Source of the DNA: Cellvibrio mixtus subsp. mixtus J3-8
GTDB lineage: Bacteria > Pseudomonadota > Gammaproteobacteria > Pseudomonadales > Cellvibrionaceae
Length of the DNA: 52,946 bases
Assembly (NCBI RefSeq): GCF_000766945.1
Contig: NZ_KN266214.1
Location: 1,627-54,572, forward strand
Direction of reading: 5' to 3'
Shown here one piece after another: positions 43,318 through 51,507 of this stretch. Made by a program: the position numbers and the translations under genes. Each line of letters opens with the position of its first letter. The first letter of the stretch is position 1. The notes beneath the pieces were generated by a model, which saw only the letters and a list, made by a program, of their open reading frames with translations, ran no database searches and was not told the DNA's origin.

Positions 43318-45389
43318 CAGGCTACCTCCCCGGAGGCATCGCCCACCGTGATTCCTGAGTGTCGCAGCAACGCATCAATGTGCGGTTCACGGCCACGGAA
43401 ATTTTTAAATAATTCCATCGGCGCACGACTGCCGCCTTGTTGCAGAATTTCTTGCAGGAAACTCTCGCCCGTCTGCGCGTTAAAAATACCTTCCTCCTCA
43501 AAACGCGAATAGGCATCGGCCGATAAAACCTCCGCCCATTTATAGCTGTAATAACCCGCCGCATAACCGCCAGCGAAAATATGGCTAAAGCTGTTTTCGA
43601 ATCGATTAAATGCGGGCGGCTTGATAACCGCAACCAGGTCGCGCACTTCATTTAATACGTCCTGCGCAGATTTTGGCGCAGCAGAATCGTATTCAGCATG
43701 CAGGCGGAAATCGAATAAAGAAAATTCCAACTGGCGGATCATTTGCAAACCCGATTGGAAATTTTTCGCTGCAAGCATTTTATCCAGCAAGGATTGCGGT
43801 AAAGGTTCGCCCGTTTGATAGTGCCCGGAAATTAATGGAATCGCTTCCGGCTCCCAGCACCAGTTCTCCAGAAATTGGCTCGGCAACTCCACTGCATCCC
43901 ACGCAACACCGTTAATTCCACTCACCGCAGCGACATCAATTTGCGTGAGCATATGGTGTAAACCGTGGCCAAATTCATGGAATAAAGTGGTTACTTCATT
44001 GTGGGTTAACAATGACGGGGTATCGCCTACTGGCGGCGTAAAATTGCAGGTTAAAAAAGCGACCGGCAATTGCACACCATTGGGTGTTTTACGGCGCACA
44101 CGGCAATCGGCCATCCAGGCGCCGCCTTTTTTCTTGTCGCGCGCAAATAAATCCAGATAAAAGCTGGCGATATGCTTGCCATTTTTTTCGATATGGTAGA
44201 AGCGTACATCCGGATGATATGTATCGAAATTCGCAATGGATTGCACCTGGATTCCAAACAACCGCTGCACTACATCAAACATACCCGCAATAACTTTTTC
44301 TGCGGGAAAATACGGGCGCAATTCTTCTTGCGATACCGAATATTTTTCTACACGCAATTTTTCACTGTAATACGTGGTATCCCAAGCTTGTAAATCAGAA
44401 CACCCATTTGCAGCGGCAAATGCACATAATTCAGCATAGTCTTGCTCTGCATAGGGTTTGGTTTTTTGCGCAAGCTCATTTAAAAATTGCAGCACCTGTG
44501 CCGGCGATTCAGCCATCTTGCTGGCGAGCGAACGCTCGGCGTAATTATTAAATCCCAGCAATCGGGCCAATTCGTGCCGCAATGCAAGCGTCTCGGTAAT
44601 AAGCGCGCTGTTATCCCATTCTGCAGCAGAAGAACCATCCGCTTTTTTTCCTGCTGCAGATGCACGGGTTACATAAGCAGTATAAATTTCTTCGCGCAAC
44701 ACGCGATTATCAGCATATGTCATCACCGCGTAGTACGAGGGAAAGTCCAAGGTAATTACATAACCTTGCAGATTTTTTTGTGCCGCTGTTTGTGTCGCTT
44801 GCGCAAGCGCTGATTCCGGTAGCCCGGCGAGGTCATCGGCATTATCGAAATGTTTATACCATGCCTGGGTTGCGTCCAGCACATTGTTGGAAAATTGTGT
44901 AGAAAGTTCGGACAAACGTTTTTGGATTTCACCAAAACGTTTTTTATCCACTTCATTTAATGCAACACCTCCCAATCGAAAATCGCGCAATGCATTATTC
45001 AGTGTTTGTTGTTGGGCCTGGGTTAAGTGCGCAAACTCACTGCTCTCTACCAGTTGCTGATAAGCCTTATATAGATCTTCGTTTTGGCTGAACTCAGTAG
45101 AATAATCAGTCAACAGTGCGATGCTTTCCGTGTAGGCTTTGCGCAATTCATCACTGTTGGCAACCGAATTCAAATGGCTTACCGGTGCCCAGGCTTGATC
45201 GAGCTTATCGCCTTGTTCTTCAATGGGTGCGACCAGATTATCCCAGGTTACAGTAGGCAGCCCACCCAATAAGGATTTTAATTGGGCGCGGCCATCATCA
45301 ACCAATTTGCGAATCGCCGGTTCAACATGTTCAGCGCGAATAGCAGAAAAAGGCGGCAGTGTGTGGGTTTCAAGCAGGGGATTGGTCAT
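43317..45389 (-). CDS. prlC: Oligopeptidase A (M3 zinc metallopeptidase)
   Basis: Cytoplasmic thimet-type peptidase that degrades short peptides, including cleaved signal peptides. The 690-residue protein starts at the ATG at 45389 (GGAG eight bases upstream), giving MTNPLLETHTLPPFSAI. The HExxH motif is HEFGHGLHHM (His471, Glu472, His475), with the distal Glu in WDAVELPSQFLENW. The length matches E. coli PrlC (680). It is a housekeeping gene, divergent from the carbonic-anhydrase-like gene. Confidence 0.96.
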   Translation of the reverse strand: MTNPLLETHTLPPFSAIRAEHVEPAIRKLVDDGRAQLKSLLGGLPTVTWDNLVAPIEEQGDKLDQAWAPVSHLNSVANSDELRKAYTESIALLTDYSTEFSQNEDLYKAYQQLVESSEFAHLTQAQQQTLNNALRDFRLGGVALNEVDKKRFGEIQKRLSELSTQFSNNVLDATQAWYKHFDNADDLAGLPESALAQATQTAAQKNLQGYVITLDFPSYYAVMTYADNRVLREEIYTAYVTRASAAGKKADGSSAAEWDNSALITETLALRHELARLLGFNNYAERSLASKMAESPAQVLQFLNELAQKTKPYAEQDYAELCAFAAANGCSDLQAWDTTYYSEKLRVEKYSVSQEELRPYFPAEKVIAGMFDVVQRLFGIQVQSIANFDTYHPDVRFYHIEKNGKHIASFYLDLFARDKKKGGAWMADCRVRRKTPNGVQLPVAFLTCNFTPPVGDTPSLLTHNEVTTLFHEFGHGLHHMLTQIDVAAVSGINGVAWDAVELPSQFLENWCWEPEAIPLISGHYQTGEPLPQSLLDKMLAAKNFQSGLQMIRQLEFSLFDFRLHAEYDSAAPKSAQDVLNEVRDLVAVIKPPAFNRFENSFSHIFAGGYAAGYYSYKWAEVLSADAYSRFEEEGIFNAQTGESFLQEILQQGGSRAPMELFKNFRGREPHIDALLRHSGITVGDASGEVA

Positions 45390-45471
45390 GCAATAACTCC
45401 ATCGGGCGAAAATCAAACGCAGTTTCGCGTATCATACACCCAAGATTGTGTTGGTTTTCGAGGAATTATTT

Positions 45472-46038
45472 ATGGGCGCAATAAGAAGTTTCCAAGGCCA
45501 TACCCCGCACTTGGGTGAACGGGTTTTTGTGGATGAATCTGCGGTTGTTATTGGCGATGTGGAATTGGGGGATGATGCCTCAATATGGCCCTGCGTGGTA
45601 ATTCGCGGCGATATGCATCGTATTCGTGTAGGTGCACGCACCAGTGTACAGGATGGTTCAGTGCTGCACATTACCCACGCCAGTGATTACAACCCGGATG
45701 GCCACCCGCTCACCATTGGCGATGATGTGACAGTCGGTCATTCAGTGTGTTTGCATGGCTGCACAATTGGCAACCGCGTTTTGATCGGAATCGGTTCAAC
45801 GATTCTTGATGGGGCAATTATTGAAGATGAAGTTGTGATCGGGGCAGGCTCATTGGTCCCACCGGGAAAACGCCTCGAATCCGGTTTTTTGTATATTGGC
45901 TCCCCGGTTAAGCAAGCTCGCCCGCTAAAAGATTCGGAGCGCAGCTTTTTTTCTTATTCTGCAAATAATTATGTGAAGTTGAAAAATGCTTATCTTGAGG
46001 AATGTAAATCTTCACAAGACAACTCAAGCCTCGACTAA
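45472..46038 (+). CDS. yrdA: Gamma-carbonic anhydrase-like protein (YrdA family)
   Basis: A 188-residue left-handed beta-helix trimer-forming protein. Hexapeptide repeats run through the middle, and the three zinc histidines are visible: His66 in SVLHITH, then His90 and His95 in VGHSVCLHGCTIGNR. The C-terminal SGFLYIGSPVKQARPL block matches YrdA. Carbonic anhydrase activity is uncertain for this subgroup. The ATG at 45472 has GAGGAA upstream. The FAH gene begins 28 bases downstream. Confidence 0.93.
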   Translation: MGAIRSFQGHTPHLGERVFVDESAVVIGDVELGDDASIWPCVVIRGDMHRIRVGARTSVQDGSVLHITHASDYNPDGHPLTIGDDVTVGHSVCLHGCTIGNRVLIGIGSTILDGAIIEDEVVIGAGSLVPPGKRLESGFLYIGSPVKQARPLKDSERSFFSYSANNYVKLKNAYLEECKSSQDNSSLD

Positions 46039-46066
46039 TCGTTCACCATTATTTTCAGGGATTACC

Positions 46067-46738
46067 ATGTTGAAATACTCGTTGCCAATTGTTGATAGCC
46101 CGGATGTATTTTCCGTGAATAAAATAATTTGCATTGGCCGCAATTATGCCGAGCACGCTCGTGAAATGGGGCATGACCCTGATCGCGAACCACCCTTTTT
46201 CTTTTTCAAACCACAAAGTGCATTGGCGCAAAATGGCGACGTTTTTCACTACCCGCATTTTTCCAGGCACGTTGAGCATGAAGTGGAGCTGGTCGTAGCG
46301 ATAGGCAAATCTGCAACAAAAATTTCCGCAGCAGATGCAGGTAATGTTGTATTCGGTTTTGCTGTCGGCCTGGATATGACCTGCCGCGATATCCAGAAAG
46401 AAGCTAAAAAACTAGGGCGCCCCTGGGAGCTCGCAAAGGGTTTTGATGGCTCAGCACCTTGCACCGCAATCCAACGCGGAACAATGCGTGATCTGGAGCA
46501 ATGTAATGCACTGGTATTAACGCGCAATGGCGACGAAGTGCAACGCGGCAACTGGCGCGATATGGTGTGGCCAATTCCAGAATTAATTGCTGAAGTATCA
46601 CGTTATATAAAATTGGAGGCAGGCGATTTGATTTTTACCGGAACACCTGCCGGTGTGGGGCCGGTGCAGATCGGCGATGAATTAATTGCACGTTTGGAAG
46701 GTTTTTCGCAAACATTGAAATTGCGCATAACTGAATAG
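46067..46738 (+). CDS. Fumarylacetoacetate hydrolase-family protein (YcgM-like)
   Basis: A 223-residue FAH-fold protein, probably an acylpyruvate hydrolase or oxaloacetate decarboxylase/tautomerase. Landmarks are CIGRNYAEHAREMG, FFFKPQSAL, the metal-binding HVEHEVELVVAIG, KGFDGSAPC and LIFTGTPAGVGPVQIGD. GGGA precedes the ATG at 46067. A longer in-frame start at 45986 would overlap the upstream gene and is unlikely. It probably forms an operon with the yrdA-like gene. Confidence 0.9.
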   Translation: MLKYSLPIVDSPDVFSVNKIICIGRNYAEHAREMGHDPDREPPFFFFKPQSALAQNGDVFHYPHFSRHVEHEVELVVAIGKSATKISAADAGNVVFGFAVGLDMTCRDIQKEAKKLGRPWELAKGFDGSAPCTAIQRGTMRDLEQCNALVLTRNGDEVQRGNWRDMVWPIPELIAEVSRYIKLEAGDLIFTGTPAGVGPVQIGDELIARLEGFSQTLKLRITE

Positions 46739-46743
46739 CAAAA

Positions 46744-46780
46744 TAAAAATTCAGGTGAAAACTATTCACCTGAATTTTTA
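46744..46780. terminator. Bidirectional terminator between FAH and pirin genes
   Basis: TAAAAATTCAGGTGAA and TTCACCTGAATTTTTA form a perfect 16-base inverted repeat with A/T tracts on both sides, between two convergent genes. Confidence 0.92.
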
Positions 46781-46788
46781 TTACCGCG

Positions 46789-47481
46789 TTATGGCAAATC
46801 AAAAACCAACGCTTTTACTGCTTGTGCCATGGCATTTAATTGCAGCGAATCAATATCTGCCAATTTCGCACCATCACCGGGCCTTACGGTTTCACCCGCA
46901 ATTTTCAATTCACCATCAATCACATGCACATAATAATGGCGGTTGGTTTTGGTATTCAATTGCGCAGTTTCACCTGGCGCCAACAACAGCTGATAAATAC
47001 GTGCATCCTGTTTGATTACCAGGCTACCCGCTTCACCATCAGGGCTCACCGCCAGGGTTAACCCCGGATTACTGCCAAAATCTTTTTGCTGGTAACCCGG
47101 TGCTTCGCCATACACATTAGGCTGAATCCAGATTTGTAGAAAGTGTAAGCCTTTTGTGCGCGATGGATTAAATTCGCTATGGCGAATACCACTGCCGGCT
47201 GACATCAATTGAAATTCGCCTGGCGGCAGGGTGGCGACATTACCTTCGCTATCTTTATGAGCGATCTCGCCCTCAAGTACGTAACTAAGGATTTCCATAT
47301 CGCGATGGCCATGCGTATCAAAACCTGCCCCGGGAGTCACACGATCATCATTAATAACACGCAGCGCGGAAAATCCCATGTGGCGCTCATCGTAATAACT
47401 GCCAAATGAAAACGTATGTTTACTGTTGAGCCAACCAAAATCGGCACCGCCACGTTCATGGTTACGTCTGATACTGATCAT
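46789..47481 (-). CDS. Pirin-family bicupin (YhhW-like)
   Basis: A 230-residue bicupin, metal-dependent, with quercetin 2,3-dioxygenase activity reported for relatives. The ligands are in place: His57 and His59 in THGHRDME, His101 and Glu103 in RHSEFN, the same numbering as E. coli YhhW. GGAGGTG precedes the ATG. It lies downstream of the doxX gene on the same strand; both are divergent from a LysR regulator. Confidence 0.93.
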   Translation of the reverse strand: MISIRRNHERGGADFGWLNSKHTFSFGSYYDERHMGFSALRVINDDRVTPGAGFDTHGHRDMEILSYVLEGEIAHKDSEGNVATLPPGEFQLMSAGSGIRHSEFNPSRTKGLHFLQIWIQPNVYGEAPGYQQKDFGSNPGLTLAVSPDGEAGSLVIKQDARIYQLLLAPGETAQLNTKTNRHYYVHVIDGELKIAGETVRPGDGAKLADIDSLQLNAMAQAVKALVFDLP

Positions 47482-47579
47482 CTTACACCTCCCGTTTTGT
47501 GCGACCGGCTATGGCCGGTCGCGACACAATGAATTTCTGTTTGTTACTGCTTATTAATGGCCACACTTTTCATTAACAA

Positions 47580-48017
47580 TTACAGCTTATTGGCAATCAC
47601 GCTGTCTGCACTGACGCGACCGCCGCCGGAGATCAACAGGGATACCGCACCCGCCAACAACGCCAAACCAAACTCATAACCGTTATTACTCATAAACAGG
47701 CCGTTGTTGATATGTACCGAGAAAATCGCCACTACCATGGTTACTGCAAGCACTAATGCTGTCGGGCGAGTTAACAAACCGAGAATCAGGAACAATCCAC
47801 CGAAGAACTCTGCGGAACCAGCTAACGCTGCCATCACGACACCGGGACCAAGGCCAATTGAATCCATCCATTGCCCGGTGCCTTGCAGGCCGTAGCCACC
47901 AAACCATCCAAACAATTTCTGCGCACCGTGGGCAGCGAATATGATGCCGAGGGGCAAACGCAGTGCCAGGGCAGAAAAACTGTTATTGGTAGCGATAATG
48001 TTGCGGATAATGCTCAT
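47580..48017 (-). CDS. DoxX-family membrane protein
   Basis: A 145-residue protein with four hydrophobic segments: LALRLPLGIIFAAHGAQKLF, VMAALAGSAEFFGGLFLILGL, ALVLAVTMVVAIFSVHI and FGLALLAGAVSLLI. DoxX/YqjF-type proteins are poorly defined integral membrane proteins linked to thiol or oxidative stress. GGAG seven bases upstream supports the ATG at 48017. It probably forms a unit with the pirin gene 99 bases downstream. Confidence 0.9.
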   Translation of the reverse strand: MSIIRNIIATNNSFSALALRLPLGIIFAAHGAQKLFGWFGGYGLQGTGQWMDSIGLGPGVVMAALAGSAEFFGGLFLILGLLTRPTALVLAVTMVVAIFSVHINNGLFMSNNGYEFGLALLAGAVSLLISGGGRVSADSVIANKL

Positions 48018-48201
48018 GGTAATCTCCAAAAAATTTGAATGCATAAATCGGGTTTAGTTGCTATTTAGATCCGTTTTGGCGTTTGCTTGTTGCTGTGTTC
48101 GCCTCACTTGTTACCAGAATAAGCTTGTGATCGGAGATAAAAAAGCGGAAGATTTTGAGTCATTACTTCAAAATTTTTGAACATCGGGAAGATTACCCAT
48201 C
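48018..48201. promoter_or_regulatory. Divergent promoter region doxX / lysR
   Basis: The 184-base spacer between divergent doxX-pirin and a LysR gene is the classic position for LysR autoregulation and target control. No T-N11-A box stands out clearly enough to place. Confidence 0.4.
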
Positions 48202-49101
48202 ATGCACCACGCCATTACGCTGGAGGCACTGAGAGTACTAGATGCTATTGACCGCAAAGGCAGCTTCGGGGCTGCTGCCGAGGCTTTATTCAAAGTGCCA
48301 TCAGCCCTCTCCTATACCGTCCAGAAGCTTGAATCCGACCTTGGCATCAGTTTATTTGATCGCAGTAAACAGAAAGCCCAACTCACCACAGCCGGGCGGT
48401 TGTTGTTAGAACAGGGACGGCAGTTGCTGCAAGCTGCCAGCGCTATTGAAGAAGCGGTACAACAACTGGAGTCCGGTTGGGAAACCCAACTGCGCATTGC
48501 CCGGGATACGGTGTTGCCACTCACACCATTGCTGCAGCAAATCAATGCCTTTAATCAATTGGATAAACGTGTAGCCATTACGGTGAGCGAGGAGGTACTG
48601 GGAGGCACCTGGGATGCATTAATCGCCGAACGTTGTGATTTAGCGTTGGGCGCAAGTGGGGATTTACCGAAAGGGATTTTTGAATATCGGTTAATGGGCG
48701 AAGTGGAATTCGTATTTGCTGTAGCGCGGGAACATCCGCTACGTTTTCATAAAGGTCCTGTCGATGCAGCAGCTATCTCCGCATTTCCCACCATCGTTAT
48801 CGCCGACTCATCGCTCAGTTCGCAGGGACGCACATCTGGTCTGCTGGAAAGCCGGCAAATTATTCGTGTGCCCAACGCCATAGCAAAAATTCAGGCGCAG
48901 CAAATGGGAATCGGTGTTGGTTTTTTGCCAAAACATTTAATTCAAGATGAAATTCAACGCGAGGAACTGGTGGTTCTGGATTGCTCGGTGCCTCGTCCGA
49001 ATATTCCGCTTTATATTGCCTGGCGAAAAAATAATTCGGGCAGGGCCCTGCAATGGTTTGTGAATGCAAGCTCACAGGAGAATTGGTTACTATCCAAATA
49101 A
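48202..49101 (+). CDS. LysR-family transcriptional regulator
   Basis: A 299-residue LTTR: winged helix-turn-helix at about 7-65 (EALRVLDAIDRKGSFGAAAEAL, then SYTVQKLESDLGISLFDR), a linker helix, and a periplasmic-binding-like effector domain from about 92. Its divergent position suggests it controls doxX-pirin, perhaps in answer to electrophiles or flavonoids as in similar loci. The effector is unknown. Confidence 0.93.
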   Translation: MHHAITLEALRVLDAIDRKGSFGAAAEALFKVPSALSYTVQKLESDLGISLFDRSKQKAQLTTAGRLLLEQGRQLLQAASAIEEAVQQLESGWETQLRIARDTVLPLTPLLQQINAFNQLDKRVAITVSEEVLGGTWDALIAERCDLALGASGDLPKGIFEYRLMGEVEFVFAVAREHPLRFHKGPVDAAAISAFPTIVIADSSLSSQGRTSGLLESRQIIRVPNAIAKIQAQQMGIGVGFLPKHLIQDEIQREELVVLDCSVPRPNIPLYIAWRKNNSGRALQWFVNASSQENWLLSK

Positions 49102-49128
49102 AAATTTATTACAGGAAATTTAATAAGA

Positions 49129-49153
49129 CCGCTATCACCATTGGTGATAGCGG
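49129..49153. terminator. Hairpin between convergent lysR and 10-cysteine gene
   Basis: CCGCTATCACC and GGTGATAGCGG form a perfect 11-base stem with a 3-base loop between two convergent genes. The tail is AT-rich rather than pure T. Confidence 0.65.
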
Positions 49154-49163
49154 AACCACTTAA

Positions 49164-49682
49164 TTACTGGCAGTAAACATTTACATACGGGCTACCATTT
49201 GGCGGGCCAGAATAGCATCCATTAATAAACCCCAAACTTTCGTACCGTGGAGTACAGCCGGGTCCACATTGTTGTTGGAAATACTGGCCAAAGCCATCGC
49301 TGCTCGAAATACTAACAGCACAACCACTGCCAACGTACTTTCCTACATTTTGACATTGGGACGATAACAATGGCGCCACAGTCCGATACAAATTCGGATT
49401 TTGGCAAGTCCCCGAATTATAAACTCCGGATGCCAGCGAAATCGTACAATAAGTCACTTGCCATGTTGGTGCGGTATACGTTAATGACTGAGTTGCCGCC
49501 ACGTTATTATTCGCTTCTTTACATTGAAAAGTAACGATTGCACCCGAAGTTCCTCCCGGTTGCGAACTTGTATGAATCCAATTGCAAGACACGGGGATAT
49601 TCTGGCTTTGTGCCATTGCATTGGTAACAGACAAAGTTGCAGATACTATTGCCATAGCACCAAATAATTTTAACACTCTCAT
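49164..49682 (-). CDS. Secreted 10-cysteine protein, copy 1 (unknown family)
   Basis: An unrecognised 172-residue exported protein with a signal peptide ending at TNAMAQS (about residue 25). The mature part holds exactly ten cysteines, in motifs VSCNW, CKEANNN, YCT, GTC, QCQNVGKYVGSGCA, CGPGCTPRYES, NGC and a C-terminal YCQ. The order and spacing match the gene at 49896-50414, so the two are tandem paralogues. Five disulfides are likely, pointing to an extracellular or periplasmic role. AGGAG precedes the ATG, and the bases around the start are identical in both copies. No catalytic motif is visible. Confidence 0.8.
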   Translation of the reverse strand: MRVLKLFGAMAIVSATLSVTNAMAQSQNIPVSCNWIHTSSQPGGTSGAIVTFQCKEANNNVAATQSLTYTAPTWQVTYCTISLASGVYNSGTCQNPNLYRTVAPLLSSQCQNVGKYVGSGCAVSISSSDGFGQYFQQQCGPGCTPRYESLGFINGCYSGPPNGSPYVNVYCQ

Positions 49683-49895
49683 AACGTCTCCTGATTTTAA
49701 TTAATTATTTACATCCTTCACCAGCCGGGGGTCGAACAAAAAAATAGGCCGATAATTAAATCTGTCATCCTTTTCAGATTAATGGGCTACTGCAGTAGCA
49801 CCCTGCATTCACCCAATCCTTCTCGTTATTACGCAATATCAAAATAAAATTTTTATTGAAAAATCCGTTATCGCATTGCAATAACGGATTTCTTA

Positions 49896-50414
49896 CTACT
49901 GACAGAACACTTTTACTTCAGGGCTGCGGCCCTCACCGGCATATGGGCAAGCAGTTGTCCATCCGATAGTCTCAAAACGTAAACTACAGTTATTACCGCA
50001 GAGTGTTGGAACAGGGATGTTAGCAGTGCCGTTGGCACAACCCTGGCCAAGAAACTTGCCTGCATTCGGGCAGACTGGAGATGCTGAACTGGAAGCTGAA
50101 CTGGAAGACACCGCTGTCCTGAAGAAGCTCGGAGACGAACACGCACCGGTAGAGCTAATATTAGCCGCCAGGGTTAGCGTGCAATTCTCCATAACGTTAC
50201 TTCCGTTGTATGAACGAAAGTTCTGCGAAGCAACCCAAGTGTTGTTAGCCTCCTTACAGACACGGACAACATCTCTCCATGTACCATTTGGAGGGCCTTC
50301 TGAACTGGCAACACTCCATGTGCAAGATACCGGTACTCCCTGCGCATTCGCACCAACATTAATTAAAACGGCTAACCCAAGTAGCGCAGCACCTAACATT
50401 TTTATTACTCTCAT
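49896..50414 (-). CDS. Secreted 10-cysteine protein, copy 2 (unknown family)
   Basis: Tandem paralogue of 49164-49682, also 172 residues, with a signal peptide ending near GANAQGV. Shared elements are VPVSCTW, CKEANN, ten cysteines in the same order, NAGKFLGQGCA, CGNNCSLRFE and the terminal FCQ. It differs by an inserted serine-rich stretch (SSSSASSSAS, about 107-116), the kind of linker common in Cellvibrio secreted proteins. The 213-base gap to copy 1 may hold a separate promoter. Function unknown; a disulfide-rich inhibitor, adhesin or lectin are guesses only. Confidence 0.8.
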   Translation of the reverse strand: MRVIKMLGAALLGLAVLINVGANAQGVPVSCTWSVASSEGPPNGTWRDVVRVCKEANNTWVASQNFRSYNGSNVMENCTLTLAANISSTGACSSPSFFRTAVSSSSASSSASPVCPNAGKFLGQGCANGTANIPVPTLCGNNCSLRFETIGWTTACPYAGEGRSPEVKVFCQ

Positions 50415-50528
50415 AACGTCTCCTGATTTTTAAATTAATTTTTCCTTCAAAAGTTCTTCAGTGTTAAAACATCAGAACCCGGCAATTCGACGTCCTATCG
50501 AATTATTTAAGCCAATTAAAATTCAATT

Positions 50529-51230
50529 TTAATTAAGCTCAAATCCTTTCTCATTACGAGTGACATAAAATACGGCTTCGCCTTGTGTGATACGACTATC
50601 AATAATTATTTGCGAAAAATTGTTTTCACCAAATGTTTTACTAATTGCCATTGCGACTTGATTAGCTTGCTCTTGATCAGCGACACCAACTTTCAACTGA
50701 CATTGGGTTGATTTGCAGCTGGCTGATTTTAATGCGATGCCAGATAAAGATTTATCCTGTCCAAATAATGTTTGTATTTGACTTTCTTCCTGATCAGCCC
50801 AGGTGAAATTTTTTTCTTCAGCCTCAAAACGACCTTCCATTTCCACACCCAAATCAAACCAGGGTTTTTCCTGCTGGCTTTTGGTGAGCCAATTTGTAAA
50901 AGCGGATGCGCGCTCTTTAAGTTCGTATTCTTCTTTTGCAATATTGCCCGCAGATGGGTTTACTGAACTGAAATCGCTTGCTGTTTCAACAGCAATTTTT
51001 TGAGGCTTTTCTTTTGAAGGAAGTGAAGATTGCGCCCTAGAATATTTATCTGCAATCAGTTTTTCATTTTCTGTTGTTAAGTTTTTTATTTTTTCTAGGA
51101 GTTTTTCTTTATCATCATTTTCGAAAATAACATTAGACTCTGGTGCTACATCAATATGCTGATGATCTCCCAACCAATATCCAAACATTGCAGATAAAAA
51201 TATTGATACCGTAAATATTAATTTATTCAT
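50529..51230 (-). CDS. Membrane-anchored coiled-coil protein, unknown function
   Basis: About 233 residues from the ATG at 51230. An N-terminal hydrophobic anchor (LIFTVSIFLSAMFGYWLG) is followed by a charged coiled-coil segment (NDDKEKLLEKIKNLTTENEKL), a Ser/Lys/Pro-rich linker and a C-terminal alpha/beta domain. That domain has two cysteines (SCKSTQCQLKVGV) and ends FYVTRNEKGFELN. I do not recognise the family. The start is uncertain; ATG at 51242 is possible. It lies alone between the 10-cysteine genes and the pyruvyl transferase, all on the same strand. Confidence 0.7.
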   Translation of the reverse strand: MNKLIFTVSIFLSAMFGYWLGDHQHIDVAPESNVIFENDDKEKLLEKIKNLTTENEKLIADKYSRAQSSLPSKEKPQKIAVETASDFSSVNPSAGNIAKEEYELKERASAFTNWLTKSQQEKPWFDLGVEMEGRFEAEEKNFTWADQEESQIQTLFGQDKSLSGIALKSASCKSTQCQLKVGVADQEQANQVAMAISKTFGENNFSQIIIDSRITQGEAVFYVTRNEKGFELN

Positions 51231-51446
51231 ACCCTGAATCATCCCTTGCACAAAACAGCTCAAAGAGAATAACAGACGCTCAAAAACACACGAGCAATCA
51301 GGTGCCAGAATAACATTTTTTTACAAATGAAAATATTTATTGCATATAAATCATTTTATTTTGAAAATTTAATAAAAATATGATTAAAAAGTTAATTTTA
51401 AAATTAGCATCGGCATACCTTGGCAACGTAAATATCCACCTTCAAA

Positions 51447-51480
51447 TAAAAAGCCGCTGTTTTTATACAGCGGCTTTTTA
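51447..51480. terminator. Bidirectional terminator after the pyruvyl transferase-like gene
   Basis: TAAAAAGCCGCTG and CAGCGGCTTTTTA form a perfect 13-base inverted repeat with an 8-base loop and T-tracts on both strands. Confidence 0.92.
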
Positions 51481-51507
51481 TAAATCACATCAAACCGATT
51501 ATTTAGG

